Source of the DNA: Nitrososphaerota archaeon
GTDB lineage: Archaea > Thermoproteota > Nitrososphaeria > Nitrososphaerales > Nitrosopumilaceae
Direction: 5' to 3'
NCBI GenBank assembly: GCA_013288545.1
Contig: JABDBR010000002.1
Span: 23,420 to 87,419, forward strand
DNA length: 64,000 nucleotides
This document shows, piece by piece, positions 36,374 to 44,931 of the stretch. The notes beneath the pieces are model-generated. The model had not been told where the DNA came from. It ran no database searches and worked only from the letters and a program-made list of their open reading frames with translations. Within the stretch, counting starts at the first letter, position 1, and the number at the start of each line of letters is the position of its first letter. A program made the translations under genes and the position numbers.

Positions 36374-37639
36374 CTAGAGATTCTCTAGAATTTCCTTTGC
36401 CCTAGTTACCGAGATGTTTCCCTCCCTAGTCATTTGGTTTATCACATGTGCCATTTTTTCTTGTGGGACCCCTGCACTTACGGCTATGTTTTGTGCATGA
36501 AGTTTCATGTGTCCTTTTTGTATGCCTTCTGAAGCCAATGCCCTTATGGCACTAAAGTTTTGTGCAAGACCTGTAGCTCCTATAATACAAGATAATTCAC
36601 GTGCAGACTTGACGCCTAGAATTTTCACACATGTCTTTATCATAGGATGGATGTTTACGATGCCACCAACAATTCCTACTGACATTGGTACTTCAATTTC
36701 TCCAACTAGATTTCCATCTTTGTTCTTTTTCCATTTTGTAAGTGAAGTGTAATTACCATGTCTTGATGCGTATGCATGTGCAGCTGCTTCTATTGCTCTT
36801 GTATCTTGTCCAGTAGAATTTGCAACTGCTATAATTCCATTCATTATTCCTTTATTGTGAGTAACAGCTCTGTATGGATCATTTGCTGCAAATTGATAAG
36901 CCAAAATTATGTTATTTACTACATCTTCTCCACCTAACTCCTCTTTGTCAAATACAGCTGTACCCTTCACCAATCTTTTTGTTGCATAATTAGATAATAT
37001 TTTTAAAATTACTCGTCCTCCCGTTATTTTCTCAATTAATGGTGCAACTGCCTCACACATGGTGTTAGTTACATTAGCACCCATTGCATCACCTACATCT
37101 ATTAAGATCTCAACAATAAGCATTGAGCCTGATTCTGTTGTGACTTCTTTACATGAGACTTCTTTTGCTCCTTTTCCCATTTTTGAGAGAGTTTTACTTT
37201 TGGAATTTGCTAGAACAAGAATTTCTTCTGATTTTTCCATTACATTAGAAATAACAGATTTTACATCTACATCAACAACTTGAACTTGGCCAACACTGTA
37301 CGATTCATCAGCCACCATGGTAAAGCCTCCATGTTTTCTTGCAATCTTGGCTGCCTTTGATGCAGCAGCAATGACTGATGGTTCTTCTATAACCATTGGA
37401 ATTAGATAGTCTCTTCCATTTATTTTGAAATTTGTTGCTATGCCAAGTGGATATGATACAGTTCCAATGGCATTTTCAACCATATTGTTGGCTTGTTCAA
37501 AGTTGATGCCTCCTTCACTCTTTAGAATTTGAATATCTTCTTTTGAAAGATTTGAGAATGACTCTAATGCCTTTAGTTTTTCTTCCCTAGTCTTTTCGTG
37601 AAATTTTGGAATTGATGAATCGCTCAATTTACTTAACAA
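36374..37639 (-). CDS. HMG-CoA reductase, class II type
   Basis: 421 residues. Class II signatures are seen: NMVENAIGTVSYPLGIATNF (about 50-69), PMVIEEPSVIAAAS, DAMGANVTNTMCEAVAP, and the C-terminal His in HMKLHAQNIA. Class II was first known from mevalonate-degrading bacteria but serves lipid synthesis in some archaea. Here it likely makes mevalonate for archaeal lipids; no mevalonate-catabolism genes are nearby. The start overlaps the preceding gene by 11 bases. Confidence 0.9.
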   Translation of the reverse strand: MLSKLSDSSIPKFHEKTREEKLKALESFSNLSKEDIQILKSEGGINFEQANNMVENAIGTVSYPLGIATNFKINGRDYLIPMVIEEPSVIAAASKAAKIARKHGGFTMVADESYSVGQVQVVDVDVKSVISNVMEKSEEILVLANSKSKTLSKMGKGAKEVSCKEVTTESGSMLIVEILIDVGDAMGANVTNTMCEAVAPLIEKITGGRVILKILSNYATKRLVKGTAVFDKEELGGEDVVNNIILAYQFAANDPYRAVTHNKGIMNGIIAVANSTGQDTRAIEAAAHAYASRHGNYTSLTKWKKNKDGNLVGEIEVPMSVGIVGGIVNIHPMIKTCVKILGVKSARELSCIIGATGLAQNFSAIRALASEGIQKGHMKLHAQNIAVSAGVPQEKMAHVINQMTREGNISVTRAKEILENL

Positions 37640-38723
37640 CCCTCAATAGTTTGTCGTCATTTTTGTCTGGAAATCCTTGTCCATCTGTGTTCCCTGTAAG
37701 TATGTACAGATAGTCATCAGGTCCTACTCCAACCTCACGAATTCTTCCCAAGCCATCCAATATGATCTTTTGTGATGTAATATTACCATTAGAAATAGGA
37801 AGTTGGTACAAGATATTACCACGTAGAGTAGCAAGTATCAGACTATTTTTGAAATCAAGACTTCCTGATCCATAATAAGCGATTCCTGCAGGCTCTATGC
37901 TGATATTATAGCAATTAAGAGCAGATTGGTATTCCTTTGAACCGGAGCACTCTTGATTTGGCCAACCATAGTTTTTGTCTTCCTTGATGAGGTTTATTTC
38001 ATCATTTTTTGTAGGTCCTTCTTCAGTCTCGTAGAGATTTCCTTGTTCATCCCATGTTAGACCTTGGGGATTTCTATGACCAAGCGAATATACCGGTGAA
38101 TTTGGAACTGGATTGTCACTTGGAATAGAGCCATCATCATTTAATCGCAATATTTTTCCAGCAAGTGAGGCTAAATCCTGAGCAGCATTTTCATTGGTTG
38201 CATCACCTGTACCGATGTAGAGTTTTTTATCTGGACCAAATTTAATTACACCACCATCATCAAATTCTGCACCTGGAATTTTGTCCAGTATCACCTTTGC
38301 ATCTACAATCTTATCATTAGATTCCGTAATTCGTAGTACTTTGTTCCACAGGTTGTCTCCCTCTTTGTATGTATAGTAAATATAGATGAAATGGTTTTTT
38401 ACAAAATCTGGATGTGTTGTTATTCCAAGAAGACCTGCATCGGAAATATCAGCGACCCGAAAATCAGCAACCGACTCGTTGACAAGCATACCATTATCTA
38501 TGACTCGTACCTTTCCAATTTTTTCAGTAAAAAAGATTTTTCCATCACCAAATGTTAAAGCCCACGGTTTTTGCAAATGTGTTGCAACAATTTGTACTGC
38601 ATCGGTTCCAGTGGAACTGGCATTGGGTTTTGGAATTACAATAGAACCTGATGGCGATGTGATAATCAATATCGAAGCTGCAATTGCAGCAATTATTGCC
38701 AATATTCTAGTTTTTTTATCCAC
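37629..38723 (-). CDS. Membrane-anchored aldose (glucose/sorbosone-type) dehydrogenase
   Basis: 364 residues. An N-terminal hydrophobic segment (ILAIIAAIAASILIITSP, about 7-24) is a signal or anchor, so the protein is extracytoplasmic. The rest is a six-bladed propeller of the soluble glucose/aldose sugar dehydrogenase family, with GKIFFTEKIGKVRV, GIT.HPDF and the signature LGHRNPQGLTWD. Members use PQQ; whether this organism makes PQQ is not visible. It shares an operon-like overlap with the HMG-CoA reductase gene. Confidence 0.82.
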   Translation of the reverse strand: MDKKTRILAIIAAIAASILIITSPSGSIVIPKPNASSTGTDAVQIVATHLQKPWALTFGDGKIFFTEKIGKVRVIDNGMLVNESVADFRVADISDAGLLGITTHPDFVKNHFIYIYYTYKEGDNLWNKVLRITESNDKIVDAKVILDKIPGAEFDDGGVIKFGPDKKLYIGTGDATNENAAQDLASLAGKILRLNDDGSIPSDNPVPNSPVYSLGHRNPQGLTWDEQGNLYETEEGPTKNDEINLIKEDKNYGWPNQECSGSKEYQSALNCYNISIEPAGIAYYGSGSLDFKNSLILATLRGNILYQLPISNGNITSQKIILDGLGRIREVGVGPDDYLYILTGNTDGQGFPDKNDDKLLRVVK

Positions 38724-38772
38724 AGGACTGAGACTTTAGAAATCCTATTAATTATTTCTAAATTCTTTTAAA

Positions 38773-38785
38773 GAGTATATATCAC
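38773..38785 (+). promoter_or_regulatory. Candidate box A of initiator tRNA-Met
   Basis: GAGTATATATCAC is centred about 28 bases before the tRNA 5' end at 38807. It lies in the 83-base gap shared with the divergent sugar dehydrogenase gene. Confidence 0.5.
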
Positions 38786-38825
38786 CCTTGAGGCTTTTCT
38801 TCACTTAGCGGGGTGGGGAAGTCAG

Positions 38826-38838
38826 ACTAAGGGGCTAA
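38826..38838 (+). other. Candidate 13-nt D-loop intron of initiator tRNA
   Basis: Sequence ACTAAGGGGCTAA. Removal restores a normal D loop with G18-G19 (AGTCAG joined to GTCA) closed by GGGA/TCCC. A possible relaxed bulge-helix-bulge is AGTC (38820-38823, bases before the 5' cut) pairing with GGCT (38833-38836) including one G-U, with cuts inside AG^A and AA^G bulges. Non-canonical intron positions are known in related archaea. Short and inferred, so less sure than the anticodon intron. Confidence 0.6.
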
Positions 38839-38858
38839 GTCATCCCGGCGGGCTCATA

Positions 38859-38875
38859 ATCAACACTGATGAGAT
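38859..38875 (+). other. 17-nt canonical anticodon-loop intron (37/38)
   Basis: Sequence ATCAACACTGATGAGAT, between positions 37 and 38. CTCA (38853-38856) pairs with TGAG (38870-38873), giving a 4-base central helix, and 3-base bulges TAA and ATA flank it. That is a canonical bulge-helix-bulge with cuts at TA^A and AT^A. Removal leaves loop CTCATAA. Confidence 0.85.
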
Positions 38876-38925
38876 ACCCGCAAGTCAGTAGTTCAAATCT
38901 ACTCCCCGCTATCTTCAAGACAACT

Positions 38926-40251
38926 TTAATTTGTTTTAGAAAACCATCTTTTCGAATTATTAAATTCCATCTTATTGTTAATTTTGCCAGTTCTTTGCAT
39001 AGGACGTGTCAAATGTCGGTGTGCAGAGACTGTCGGTAAGTAGAATTGTTTTTGAATTTGCCTTGGAATTTCTTGCTTGACTTTAGCCAAGTCAGTATTT
39101 CCACATTTTGAGCATTGATAACCCTGATTTTTGCCCTTTGACTTCATGTGTTTGTTGCATTTCATACAGATGGGATTTACCATGATTATGTGTTTTTGAA
39201 GGTCAAGTACCTCAAGAAATTCTACATTTAGAACTCGCTTGTGTTTTTTTGATGATTTTCTCACTCCTCCTCCAATTTTCACCAAATCTCCTTCCATCAA
39301 TTTTTCTGCAATAGTGGTAAGTCTAGTCGGTTTGTACACTGCACATTTCACTATGATTCCATTTTTTAATATGGAAAAAAATACATGACCGCCCAGAATT
39401 ATCTGGGGTTTTTCATATATTGTACCAGTGATATAACCAGAAGAAAATGGTTTTAGATCTGTGACATCAAGTTCATTTTGCAGGTGATCACTTGTACCTT
39501 GATTTGAGCGAAACACCATATAGCCAAAGAATTTTTCTTTAGATTTTACAAGAGAGGCTCCTTTTATTACAGCATCTGGATCTTCTCCACGTACACCAAA
39601 GAATACTGGATCAGGACCATGAGGCGCAATTAGAATTCTCTTCTTTGATTCATCAAAACTGTTGAATGTTTTTGGAAACGTGAGTTGTTGCATTTTTTCT
39701 ACACTATCTGTAGAAATTTCTCTTTTTTTTCTCAGATTTGCTTTATCTCTGTATGAAATTAATTCAAAAGTATGATCATGAAAATCATACCCTATTGCTC
39801 CTATTGCCCCTATCAGGCCTTGACCATTACCAAGATAGTATGTTTCAAGCCCGCTATCTTGGACGAATTTTTTTGCTTCGGTTCTACTCACTAGGCGATG
39901 TAATGCCATCCTTCCAAATTTAGCAAAATTTTCTGGAATATCTTTTTGTTCATAAAAAACCAACCCAGGGTTTGCACCATCTTTTACAGCAGAATATTTT
40001 TTTATGTATTTAACAATATTTTTTTTAATCAACTGAGGTTTTTTGGTCATAATTTTTAATGCTACTGCACCATTTCCTCTAGTTTTCCACGGTACGTTTG
40101 GATTAAACCTGATTAAATATGGATAATCAAGAAACTTTACTTTCTCTTTTTTTAAATATTCTACTATTTTATAGGCAAGAAAAGTAGTACACATTCCTTT
40201 TCTAGAGTCGGTATCATCAAAGCCAATATGAAGAATGGATGTTTCTTTCAT
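38926..40251 (-). CDS. tiaS: tRNA(Ile2) 2-agmatinylcytidine synthetase (TiaS)
   Basis: 441 residues. The N-terminal GFDDTDSRKGMCTT (about 9-22) is the TiaS signature, followed by RFNPNVPWKTRGNGAV. An OB-fold region (about 275-345) and a C-terminal zinc ribbon (CMKCN...CSKCG, about 360-390) bind tRNA. It attaches agmatine to C34 of the CAU anticodon of tRNA-Ile2 so that AUA is read correctly. The start overlaps the RAM-domain gene by 4 bases. Confidence 0.95.
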   Translation of the reverse strand: MKETSILHIGFDDTDSRKGMCTTFLAYKIVEYLKKEKVKFLDYPYLIRFNPNVPWKTRGNGAVALKIMTKKPQLIKKNIVKYIKKYSAVKDGANPGLVFYEQKDIPENFAKFGRMALHRLVSRTEAKKFVQDSGLETYYLGNGQGLIGAIGAIGYDFHDHTFELISYRDKANLRKKREISTDSVEKMQQLTFPKTFNSFDESKKRILIAPHGPDPVFFGVRGEDPDAVIKGASLVKSKEKFFGYMVFRSNQGTSDHLQNELDVTDLKPFSSGYITGTIYEKPQIILGGHVFFSILKNGIIVKCAVYKPTRLTTIAEKLMEGDLVKIGGGVRKSSKKHKRVLNVEFLEVLDLQKHIIMVNPICMKCNKHMKSKGKNQGYQCSKCGNTDLAKVKQEIPRQIQKQFYLPTVSAHRHLTRPMQRTGKINNKMEFNNSKRWFSKTN

Positions 40252-40478
40252 TCGATTACAGTCATGGTAAGAGTAGAACGTACATTTTTGAGTTGTCTTA
40301 TGTTGTTTGAAATGGTTTTCTTTAGTGTCTCATTGTCTGGTGCCTCTACCTTTACCACCAGATCATATGCGCCATACAGCACATAGACATATTTCACACT
40401 TGCCATGTTTTTTAGCTGGTTTAGAAGTTCATTTTCTGCTCCCAATTCAGCATTTATCAGAACAAAGGCAATAGGCAT
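40248..40478 (-). CDS. Stand-alone Lrp/AsnC effector-binding (RAM) domain
   Basis: 76 residues, no helix-turn-helix. The pattern LINAELGAENELLNQLKN...VKYVYVLYGAYDLVVKVEAPD...TLTMTVIE is a single RAM/ALD beta-alpha-beta domain. Such proteins may bind an amino acid or pair with full Lrp regulators, for example the one at 60739. It precedes tiaS with a 4-base overlap. Confidence 0.88.
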   Translation of the reverse strand: MPIAFVLINAELGAENELLNQLKNMASVKYVYVLYGAYDLVVKVEAPDNETLKKTISNNIRQLKNVRSTLTMTVIE

Positions 40479-40528
40479 TCATTTGGTCTTAAAAAATGTA
40501 CAATATTAAATATTGTGGCAGTTCGTTT

Positions 40529-40538
40529 GATTTAAATT
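40529..40538 (+). promoter_or_regulatory. Box A of the dph2 gene
   Basis: GATTTAAATT is centred about 28 bases before the TTG start at 40562, leaderless spacing. It lies in the gap between divergent genes. Confidence 0.5.
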
Positions 40539-40561
40539 AAAAAAACAATTGCTGATAACGA

Positions 40562-41557
40562 TTGATAGTAATAGACGAAAGAAAGATTTTCGAAGAAATA
40601 GAAAAAAGAAAACCAGTTTCGGTGGCGTTAAATGGTCCTGACGGAATAATACCAAAGATCCAAGAAACAGCCTCAAGGGTAATGGAAAAGTTTGGAATTC
40701 CAGCATATGTGTTGGCAGATAGCTGTTTTGGAACTTGTGATCTTAACTCAAATGGTGCCAAAGTTCTTGGAGCAGAAATTCTATTTCACATAGGCCATAC
40801 TATCAATTCAATGAATTTTGGTGATAACATAACTCTCATCGATGCTTTCGATGATATATCATTTGAAAATATTGCAAAAAAATGTGCCACAGAGATTAAA
40901 GAAAAAACAGTTTCGCTTGTTACAGACAGTCAACACCTACATGAGATTGACAAGGTAAGGAAAATATTGGAAGAAAATGGAATTACAGTAAAAATTGGAA
41001 AAGGTAAAGGCCAGCTAAATGATGGTCAAGTATTTGGCTGTGAATTCTATCCAGTTACGGAGACTAAGAATATTGTAGAGGCCAATGTATTCTTGGGGCA
41101 GAGTAATTTTCATGCTGCTGGAATTGCACTATCCACTAACCTTCCAACATATGTGCTTGATCCATACTTCAATGAGGTCAGAGATGTTACTGAATTTGCA
41201 AAAAAATTGCAGAAAAAAGCAATATTGACAATCTACAAGGCGGCAGAAGCAGAAACGTTTGGAATAATCATCGGATTAAAGGAAGGCCAATTTTCAAAAG
41301 TTACTGCACTCAAGTTCAAAAAGGAGTTAGAAAGCATTGGAAAGAAAGTTCAACTATTTGCCATAACAGAAATTTCAGACGACAGGTTACGTAATCTCAA
41401 AGGAATAGATGCTTTCATCCAGGTAGCATGTCCAAGAATATCAACCGATAATCATTTTCACAAGCCAGTCTTGTCTACTCCACAAGCAAATGCATTATTG
41501 AAAATATTGAAAAAAGAAGGCATAGAAGGATTCTTACAAATTCCCCATTGGCTATAA
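40562..41557 (+). CDS. dph2: Diphthamide synthase, Dph2-type radical enzyme
   Basis: 331 residues. Archaeal Dph2 is a homodimer using a non-classical [4Fe-4S]/SAM cluster to transfer the 3-amino-3-carboxypropyl group to a histidine of elongation factor 2. Cysteines in the expected three places are DSCFGTCD (55 and 59), VFGCEFYP and VACPRIS. No CxxxCxxC motif, as expected. The start is TTG, with a box A 28 bases before it. Confidence 0.93.
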   Translation: MIVIDERKIFEEIEKRKPVSVALNGPDGIIPKIQETASRVMEKFGIPAYVLADSCFGTCDLNSNGAKVLGAEILFHIGHTINSMNFGDNITLIDAFDDISFENIAKKCATEIKEKTVSLVTDSQHLHEIDKVRKILEENGITVKIGKGKGQLNDGQVFGCEFYPVTETKNIVEANVFLGQSNFHAAGIALSTNLPTYVLDPYFNEVRDVTEFAKKLQKKAILTIYKAAEAETFGIIIGLKEGQFSKVTALKFKKELESIGKKVQLFAITEISDDRLRNLKGIDAFIQVACPRISTDNHFHKPVLSTPQANALLKILKKEGIEGFLQIPHWL

Positions 41558-41575
41558 ACAATTATAATCATCAAA

Positions 41576-42145
41576 TTGCAAATCAAGGCATTGTCTCAAA
41601 AACCAACCCTTCCAGGGGATAAAATTGCAATAATTGAAGAATTTGAAATGGGTAATAATACATTTGATGATGGTCAATCAATAAGATCATTAGTTATAGG
41701 CACTCCAGAATTTGACAAGACTAATCGCATAGCAAAAATCAATGAAATGCGAAAACCAGCAGTTGCCAAAGCAGGTGATGTGATTACAGGAAATATTTCA
41801 GCGTTAATGAATAACATGTTTGCCATAAACATCCTATACATAAATGGAAAACCTACACATTCAGGTCTAGAATGTATTTGTCAAGCAAAGGGGGCAAAAA
41901 AGAGGATCCTTGTGAGAGTTGGCGACATAGTAACTGCAAAAATACTCAACCTTCTAAATGGTGTTGTACATGCCACAATTAGTGAACCTGAACTTGGAGT
42001 TTTATTTACGCAGTGCAACAAGTGTGGAGCTAAGGTCATAGCAATGGGAAGTAACATAAAATGCATAGATTGTGGATACATAGAAGAGAGAAAATTATCA
42101 ACTAGGTTTGGAAACAGCGATTTTATAAAATTCAATTCCAACTAA
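41576..42145 (+). CDS. csl4: Exosome RNA-binding subunit Csl4
   Basis: 189 residues. An N-terminal domain with LPGDKIAIIEEFE, a central S1 domain (about 60-130; GDVITGNISALM...VRVGDIVTAKIL) and a C-terminal zinc ribbon (CNKCG and CIDCG). It forms the RNA-binding cap of the archaeal exosome. A TATA-like CTATAAAC stands about 20 bases before the TTG; start placement is somewhat uncertain. Confidence 0.93.
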   Translation: MQIKALSQKPTLPGDKIAIIEEFEMGNNTFDDGQSIRSLVIGTPEFDKTNRIAKINEMRKPAVAKAGDVITGNISALMNNMFAINILYINGKPTHSGLECICQAKGAKKRILVRVGDIVTAKILNLLNGVVHATISEPELGVLFTQCNKCGAKVIAMGSNIKCIDCGYIEERKLSTRFGNSDFIKFNSN

Positions 42146-42149
42146 GAAT

Positions 42150-42965
42150 ATGTTAAAAGTAGCATTCCAAGGAGAATCTGGAGCATATAGTCAAGCTGCT
42201 GCAGTAAGTTTTTTCAGAGAATCAATTGAGACAATCCCATATCCTACATTTTATGATGCATTAGATTCTACAGAGAGTGGAAGATCAGACTGTACCATAC
42301 TTCCTGTAGAAAACTCACTAGAAGGAAGTGTGCCTGAAAGTTACGATTTACTACTTACCACCAAGCTCAATGTTGTAGGTGAGACATATCATAGAATATC
42401 ACATTGTCTTATTGGTTTACAAAATCTGAAAAAAATTGATACGGTATATTCTCATCCGCAAGCACTTGGCCAATGTAGAAAATTCATACAAGAAAATCAT
42501 TTGAAGCCCATACCAACTTATGACACTGCGGGTAGCGTAAAGATCATTCTGGAACTAGGCAAGGATAATATTTCTTGTATTGCAAGTAGAAAAGCTGCTG
42601 AAATATACAATGTCCCAATAATAAAAGAAGGAATAGAAGACAATCCAAATAACTATACGAGATTTCTTGTCTTGGCAAACAAGAAAAAAGAAAAAACATC
42701 TAAAGACAAGACATCAATAATTTTTACGATAAAACACATTCCAGGTGCATTGTATAATATTCTTGAAAAATTCAATGCAAACAGTATTAATCTGACAAAA
42801 ATTGAATCACGCCCTACGAAGAGCACTCCTTGGGAGTATAATTTCTACGTAGATTTTGAGGGCCACCAAGATGATAGCAATATTCAAGACACCCTTGAGA
42901 AAATAAAGACAAACACCACATTTCTCAAGATATTAGGTTCTTATCCACGGGCTGAATTAATCTAG
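42150..42965 (+). CDS. pheA: Prephenate dehydratase
   Basis: 271 residues. Catalytic domain opens VAFQGESGAYSQAAA (about 4-18); the TRF motif is in NNYTRFLVLAN (about 168-178). A C-terminal ACT domain with LTKIESRPTKSTPWEYNFYVD gives phenylalanine feedback. No chorismate mutase domain is fused. It starts 4 bases after the csl4 stop, so is co-transcribed. Confidence 0.95.
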   Translation: MLKVAFQGESGAYSQAAAVSFFRESIETIPYPTFYDALDSTESGRSDCTILPVENSLEGSVPESYDLLLTTKLNVVGETYHRISHCLIGLQNLKKIDTVYSHPQALGQCRKFIQENHLKPIPTYDTAGSVKIILELGKDNISCIASRKAAEIYNVPIIKEGIEDNPNNYTRFLVLANKKKEKTSKDKTSIIFTIKHIPGALYNILEKFNANSINLTKIESRPTKSTPWEYNFYVDFEGHQDDSNIQDTLEKIKTNTTFLKILGSYPRAELI

Positions 42966-43426
42966 AATCCTTTTGGTTTTCGTATAGAAAATACTGCACT
43001 AATTCCAATTATCAAAACTCCTGATGATATAACTATGAGATGTGATGTGAATATTATTGGATTAGTTACTGCTTCTAGTTTTCCAGTTACATGAAGTATT
43101 GAACCTCCAGTGTTTGTTATGTTTATGAAATGTTGTCCATTCTCAAGACTAAACCAATCAAAGCTTACTCCCTTTTGAAAATCTTTATCAATTTGCAGAC
43201 CAGTACCTGGCGTCTTCATTTTTATGTGAAATGAACTTCCTGTAACATTAAGAGACTCACGATAGTGTTTTTCTGCGTCAAATTGAAAGACATCATTTTT
43301 TCCCATATCTACAACATCGTTCACGTCATGTGCGTTGCTTATTATTGTCTGTAACAGGAAAAATGTACCTAAAACAACAGCGAGTGATCCTATTCCTATT
43401 CCAACCGCAGATTTTTTTGTAAGCAT
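42962..43426 (-). CDS. Two-TM extracytoplasmic-domain protein, unknown
   Basis: 154 residues. Hydrophobic segments at about 7-28 (VGIGIGSLAVVLGTFFLLQTI) and 124-147 (ITF-SHLIVISSGVLIIGISAVF) flank a soluble loop of about 95 residues that looks beta-rich. Termini are likely cytoplasmic and the loop outside. No recognised family. The stop overlaps pheA's convergent stop by 4 bases. Confidence 0.65.
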   Translation of the reverse strand: MLTKKSAVGIGIGSLAVVLGTFFLLQTIISNAHDVNDVVDMGKNDVFQFDAEKHYRESLNVTGSSFHIKMKTPGTGLQIDKDFQKGVSFDWFSLENGQHFINITNTGGSILHVTGKLEAVTNPIIFTSHLIVISSGVLIIGISAVFSIRKPKGF

Positions 43427-43461
43427 TGTGAAAAATTAATCGTGATTATATTTAAAGTAAA

Positions 43462-44901
43462 TTACATCAATTCTACATCATGCGGTTGACTTTCTGCGTA
43501 ACCTGCAGTTGACATTTTTATAAATTCTGCATTTTGCTGCATTTGCGGAATATTATTTGCACCACAATAGCTTAAACCAGAACGAATTCCCCCCGTTAGT
43601 TGTTTTATGATATCAGTTACACTTCCTTTGTATGGAACCATTGCTTCAACACCTTCTGCGACATAATCATTGAGATCTTCTACCAAGGAAGCATTACTGG
43701 TTTCTTTATTTTTTCTTCCAAGAGCTGCATAAAATGATGCCATTCCTCTGTAGATTTTGTATCGTTTACCATTTTTCATCATAAATGAACCTGGACTTTC
43801 ATCTGTTCCTCCCAGTAAACTTCCAACCATTACAGTGGATGCTCCTGCTGCAAGTGCCTTTGTAGCATCACCTGATGTCCTTACACCACCATCAGAAATT
43901 ATTGGAATATCATATTTTTTACCAACTTGTGCACAGTCAACTACAGCAGTAAGTTGTGGCACTCCAGAACCAGTAATTACCCTAGTAATGCATATCGAAC
44001 CAGAACCCACTCCTACCTTTACTGCATCTACACCAGCTTTGATAAGATCCTCTGTACCTTGAGCAGTGGCAACATTTCCTGCAATTAGTTCACAGTTTGG
44101 AAAGGCTTTTTTTATCAACCGAACTGTGTTTATTGCATTTTCACTATGACCATGTGCAATATCCACTACTATAACATCAGCACCTGCATCGAGTAATGCT
44201 TCGGTTCTTTCCATAAAATCTCCTTTTACACCAACAGCTGCACCAACCAGCGGTCTTCCTTTTTTGTCCTTTGATGCCTGTGGATAGTTACCGGAGTTAA
44301 TGATATCTTTACTAGTGATCAATCCCTTGACATGACCTCTTTCATCTAGGAGAGGTAATTTTTCAATACAATTTTTCCTAAGTATGTCTTTAGCTTCAAC
44401 TATATCCACTCCAAATTTTGCAGTGATAACATCATTTGTCATGACTTCTGTAACCTTTTTACTTTCATCTTTTTGTTCTAGCATCACAATGTCTCGTCTT
44501 GTCAGTATTCCAACAAGTTGGCCTTGATTATCAGTCACAAGCAATCCTGAAGCTCCTTTTTCTCGCATGGATTCCATGGCTTCACGCACTGTCTGATCTG
44601 GATTTATCGTATATGGATTTTCTATTATTATGCTGCCTGAGCGTTTTGTTTTGAGTACTTCGTTTACCTGTTCTGAGATAGTAAGAAACCTATGTATGAT
44701 TCCAATTCCTCCCTCTCTTGCGATTGCTACTGCCATGGCAGATTCAGTAACAGTATCCATATTTGCGCTTATGACTGGTATGTTAAGGGAAATATTTTTT
44801 GAAAGTTTGGTTTGTAAATTTGTTTGAGATCTAGTAACTATGCCTGATCGTTTGGGAACAAGAAGCACATCATCAAATGTTAGTCCTTCCCTTATTTCCA
44901 A
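43462..44901 (-). CDS. guaB: Inosine-5'-monophosphate dehydrogenase
   Basis: 479 residues. TIM-barrel enzyme of GMP synthesis. The catalytic cysteine is in GVGSGSICITRVITGSG, and the two CBS domains are inserted at about 90-210 (ending GLITSKDIINSG). NAD loop and C-terminal flap segments are intact. Normal length. GMP synthase is encoded at 47183-48706, about 2 kb away on the other strand. Confidence 0.96.
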   Translation of the reverse strand: MEIREGLTFDDVLLVPKRSGIVTRSQTNLQTKLSKNISLNIPVISANMDTVTESAMAVAIAREGGIGIIHRFLTISEQVNEVLKTKRSGSIIIENPYTINPDQTVREAMESMREKGASGLLVTDNQGQLVGILTRRDIVMLEQKDESKKVTEVMTNDVITAKFGVDIVEAKDILRKNCIEKLPLLDERGHVKGLITSKDIINSGNYPQASKDKKGRPLVGAAVGVKGDFMERTEALLDAGADVIVVDIAHGHSENAINTVRLIKKAFPNCELIAGNVATAQGTEDLIKAGVDAVKVGVGSGSICITRVITGSGVPQLTAVVDCAQVGKKYDIPIISDGGVRTSGDATKALAAGASTVMVGSLLGGTDESPGSFMMKNGKRYKIYRGMASFYAALGRKNKETSNASLVEDLNDYVAEGVEAMVPYKGSVTDIIKQLTGGIRSGLSYCGANNIPQMQQNAEFIKMSTAGYAESQPHDVELM

Positions 44902-44931
44902 TGAAACCTTCTTGATTAGAATGAAAATCTG

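Larger units (their letters stand above)
38807..38911 (+). tRNA. Initiator tRNA-Met (CAU) with two apparent introns
   Basis: 105 bases as encoded, 75 after removal of two insertions. Acceptor AGCGGGG (38807-38813) pairs with CCCCGCT (38904-38910); A1-U72 and the GGG/CCC run of the anticodon stem are archaeal initiator features. The D stem is GGGA (38816-38819) with TCCC (38843-38846). The anticodon stem is GCGGG (38848-38852) with CCCGC (38877-38881), loop CTCATAA after splicing. The T arm AGTAG-TTCAAAT-CTACT is intact. Insertions are at 38826-38838 and 38859-38875. CCA is not encoded. It ends 14 bases from the convergent TiaS stop. Confidence 0.93.

Noticed and set aside
38826..38838. D-loop insertion as a sign that the initiator tRNA is a pseudogene
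   Set aside because: All stems are intact and the insert can be excised exactly to a normal D loop; an intron is the better reading.
38866..38874. CTGATGAG inside the initiator tRNA intron resembles C/D-box motifs
   Set aside because: The intron is only 17 bases and has no second box pair; the motif is explained by the bulge-helix-bulge pairing.
40503..40515. AATATTAAATATT palindrome before dph2 as an operator
   Set aside because: Simple AT-rich symmetry likely by chance; no repeat of it near related genes.
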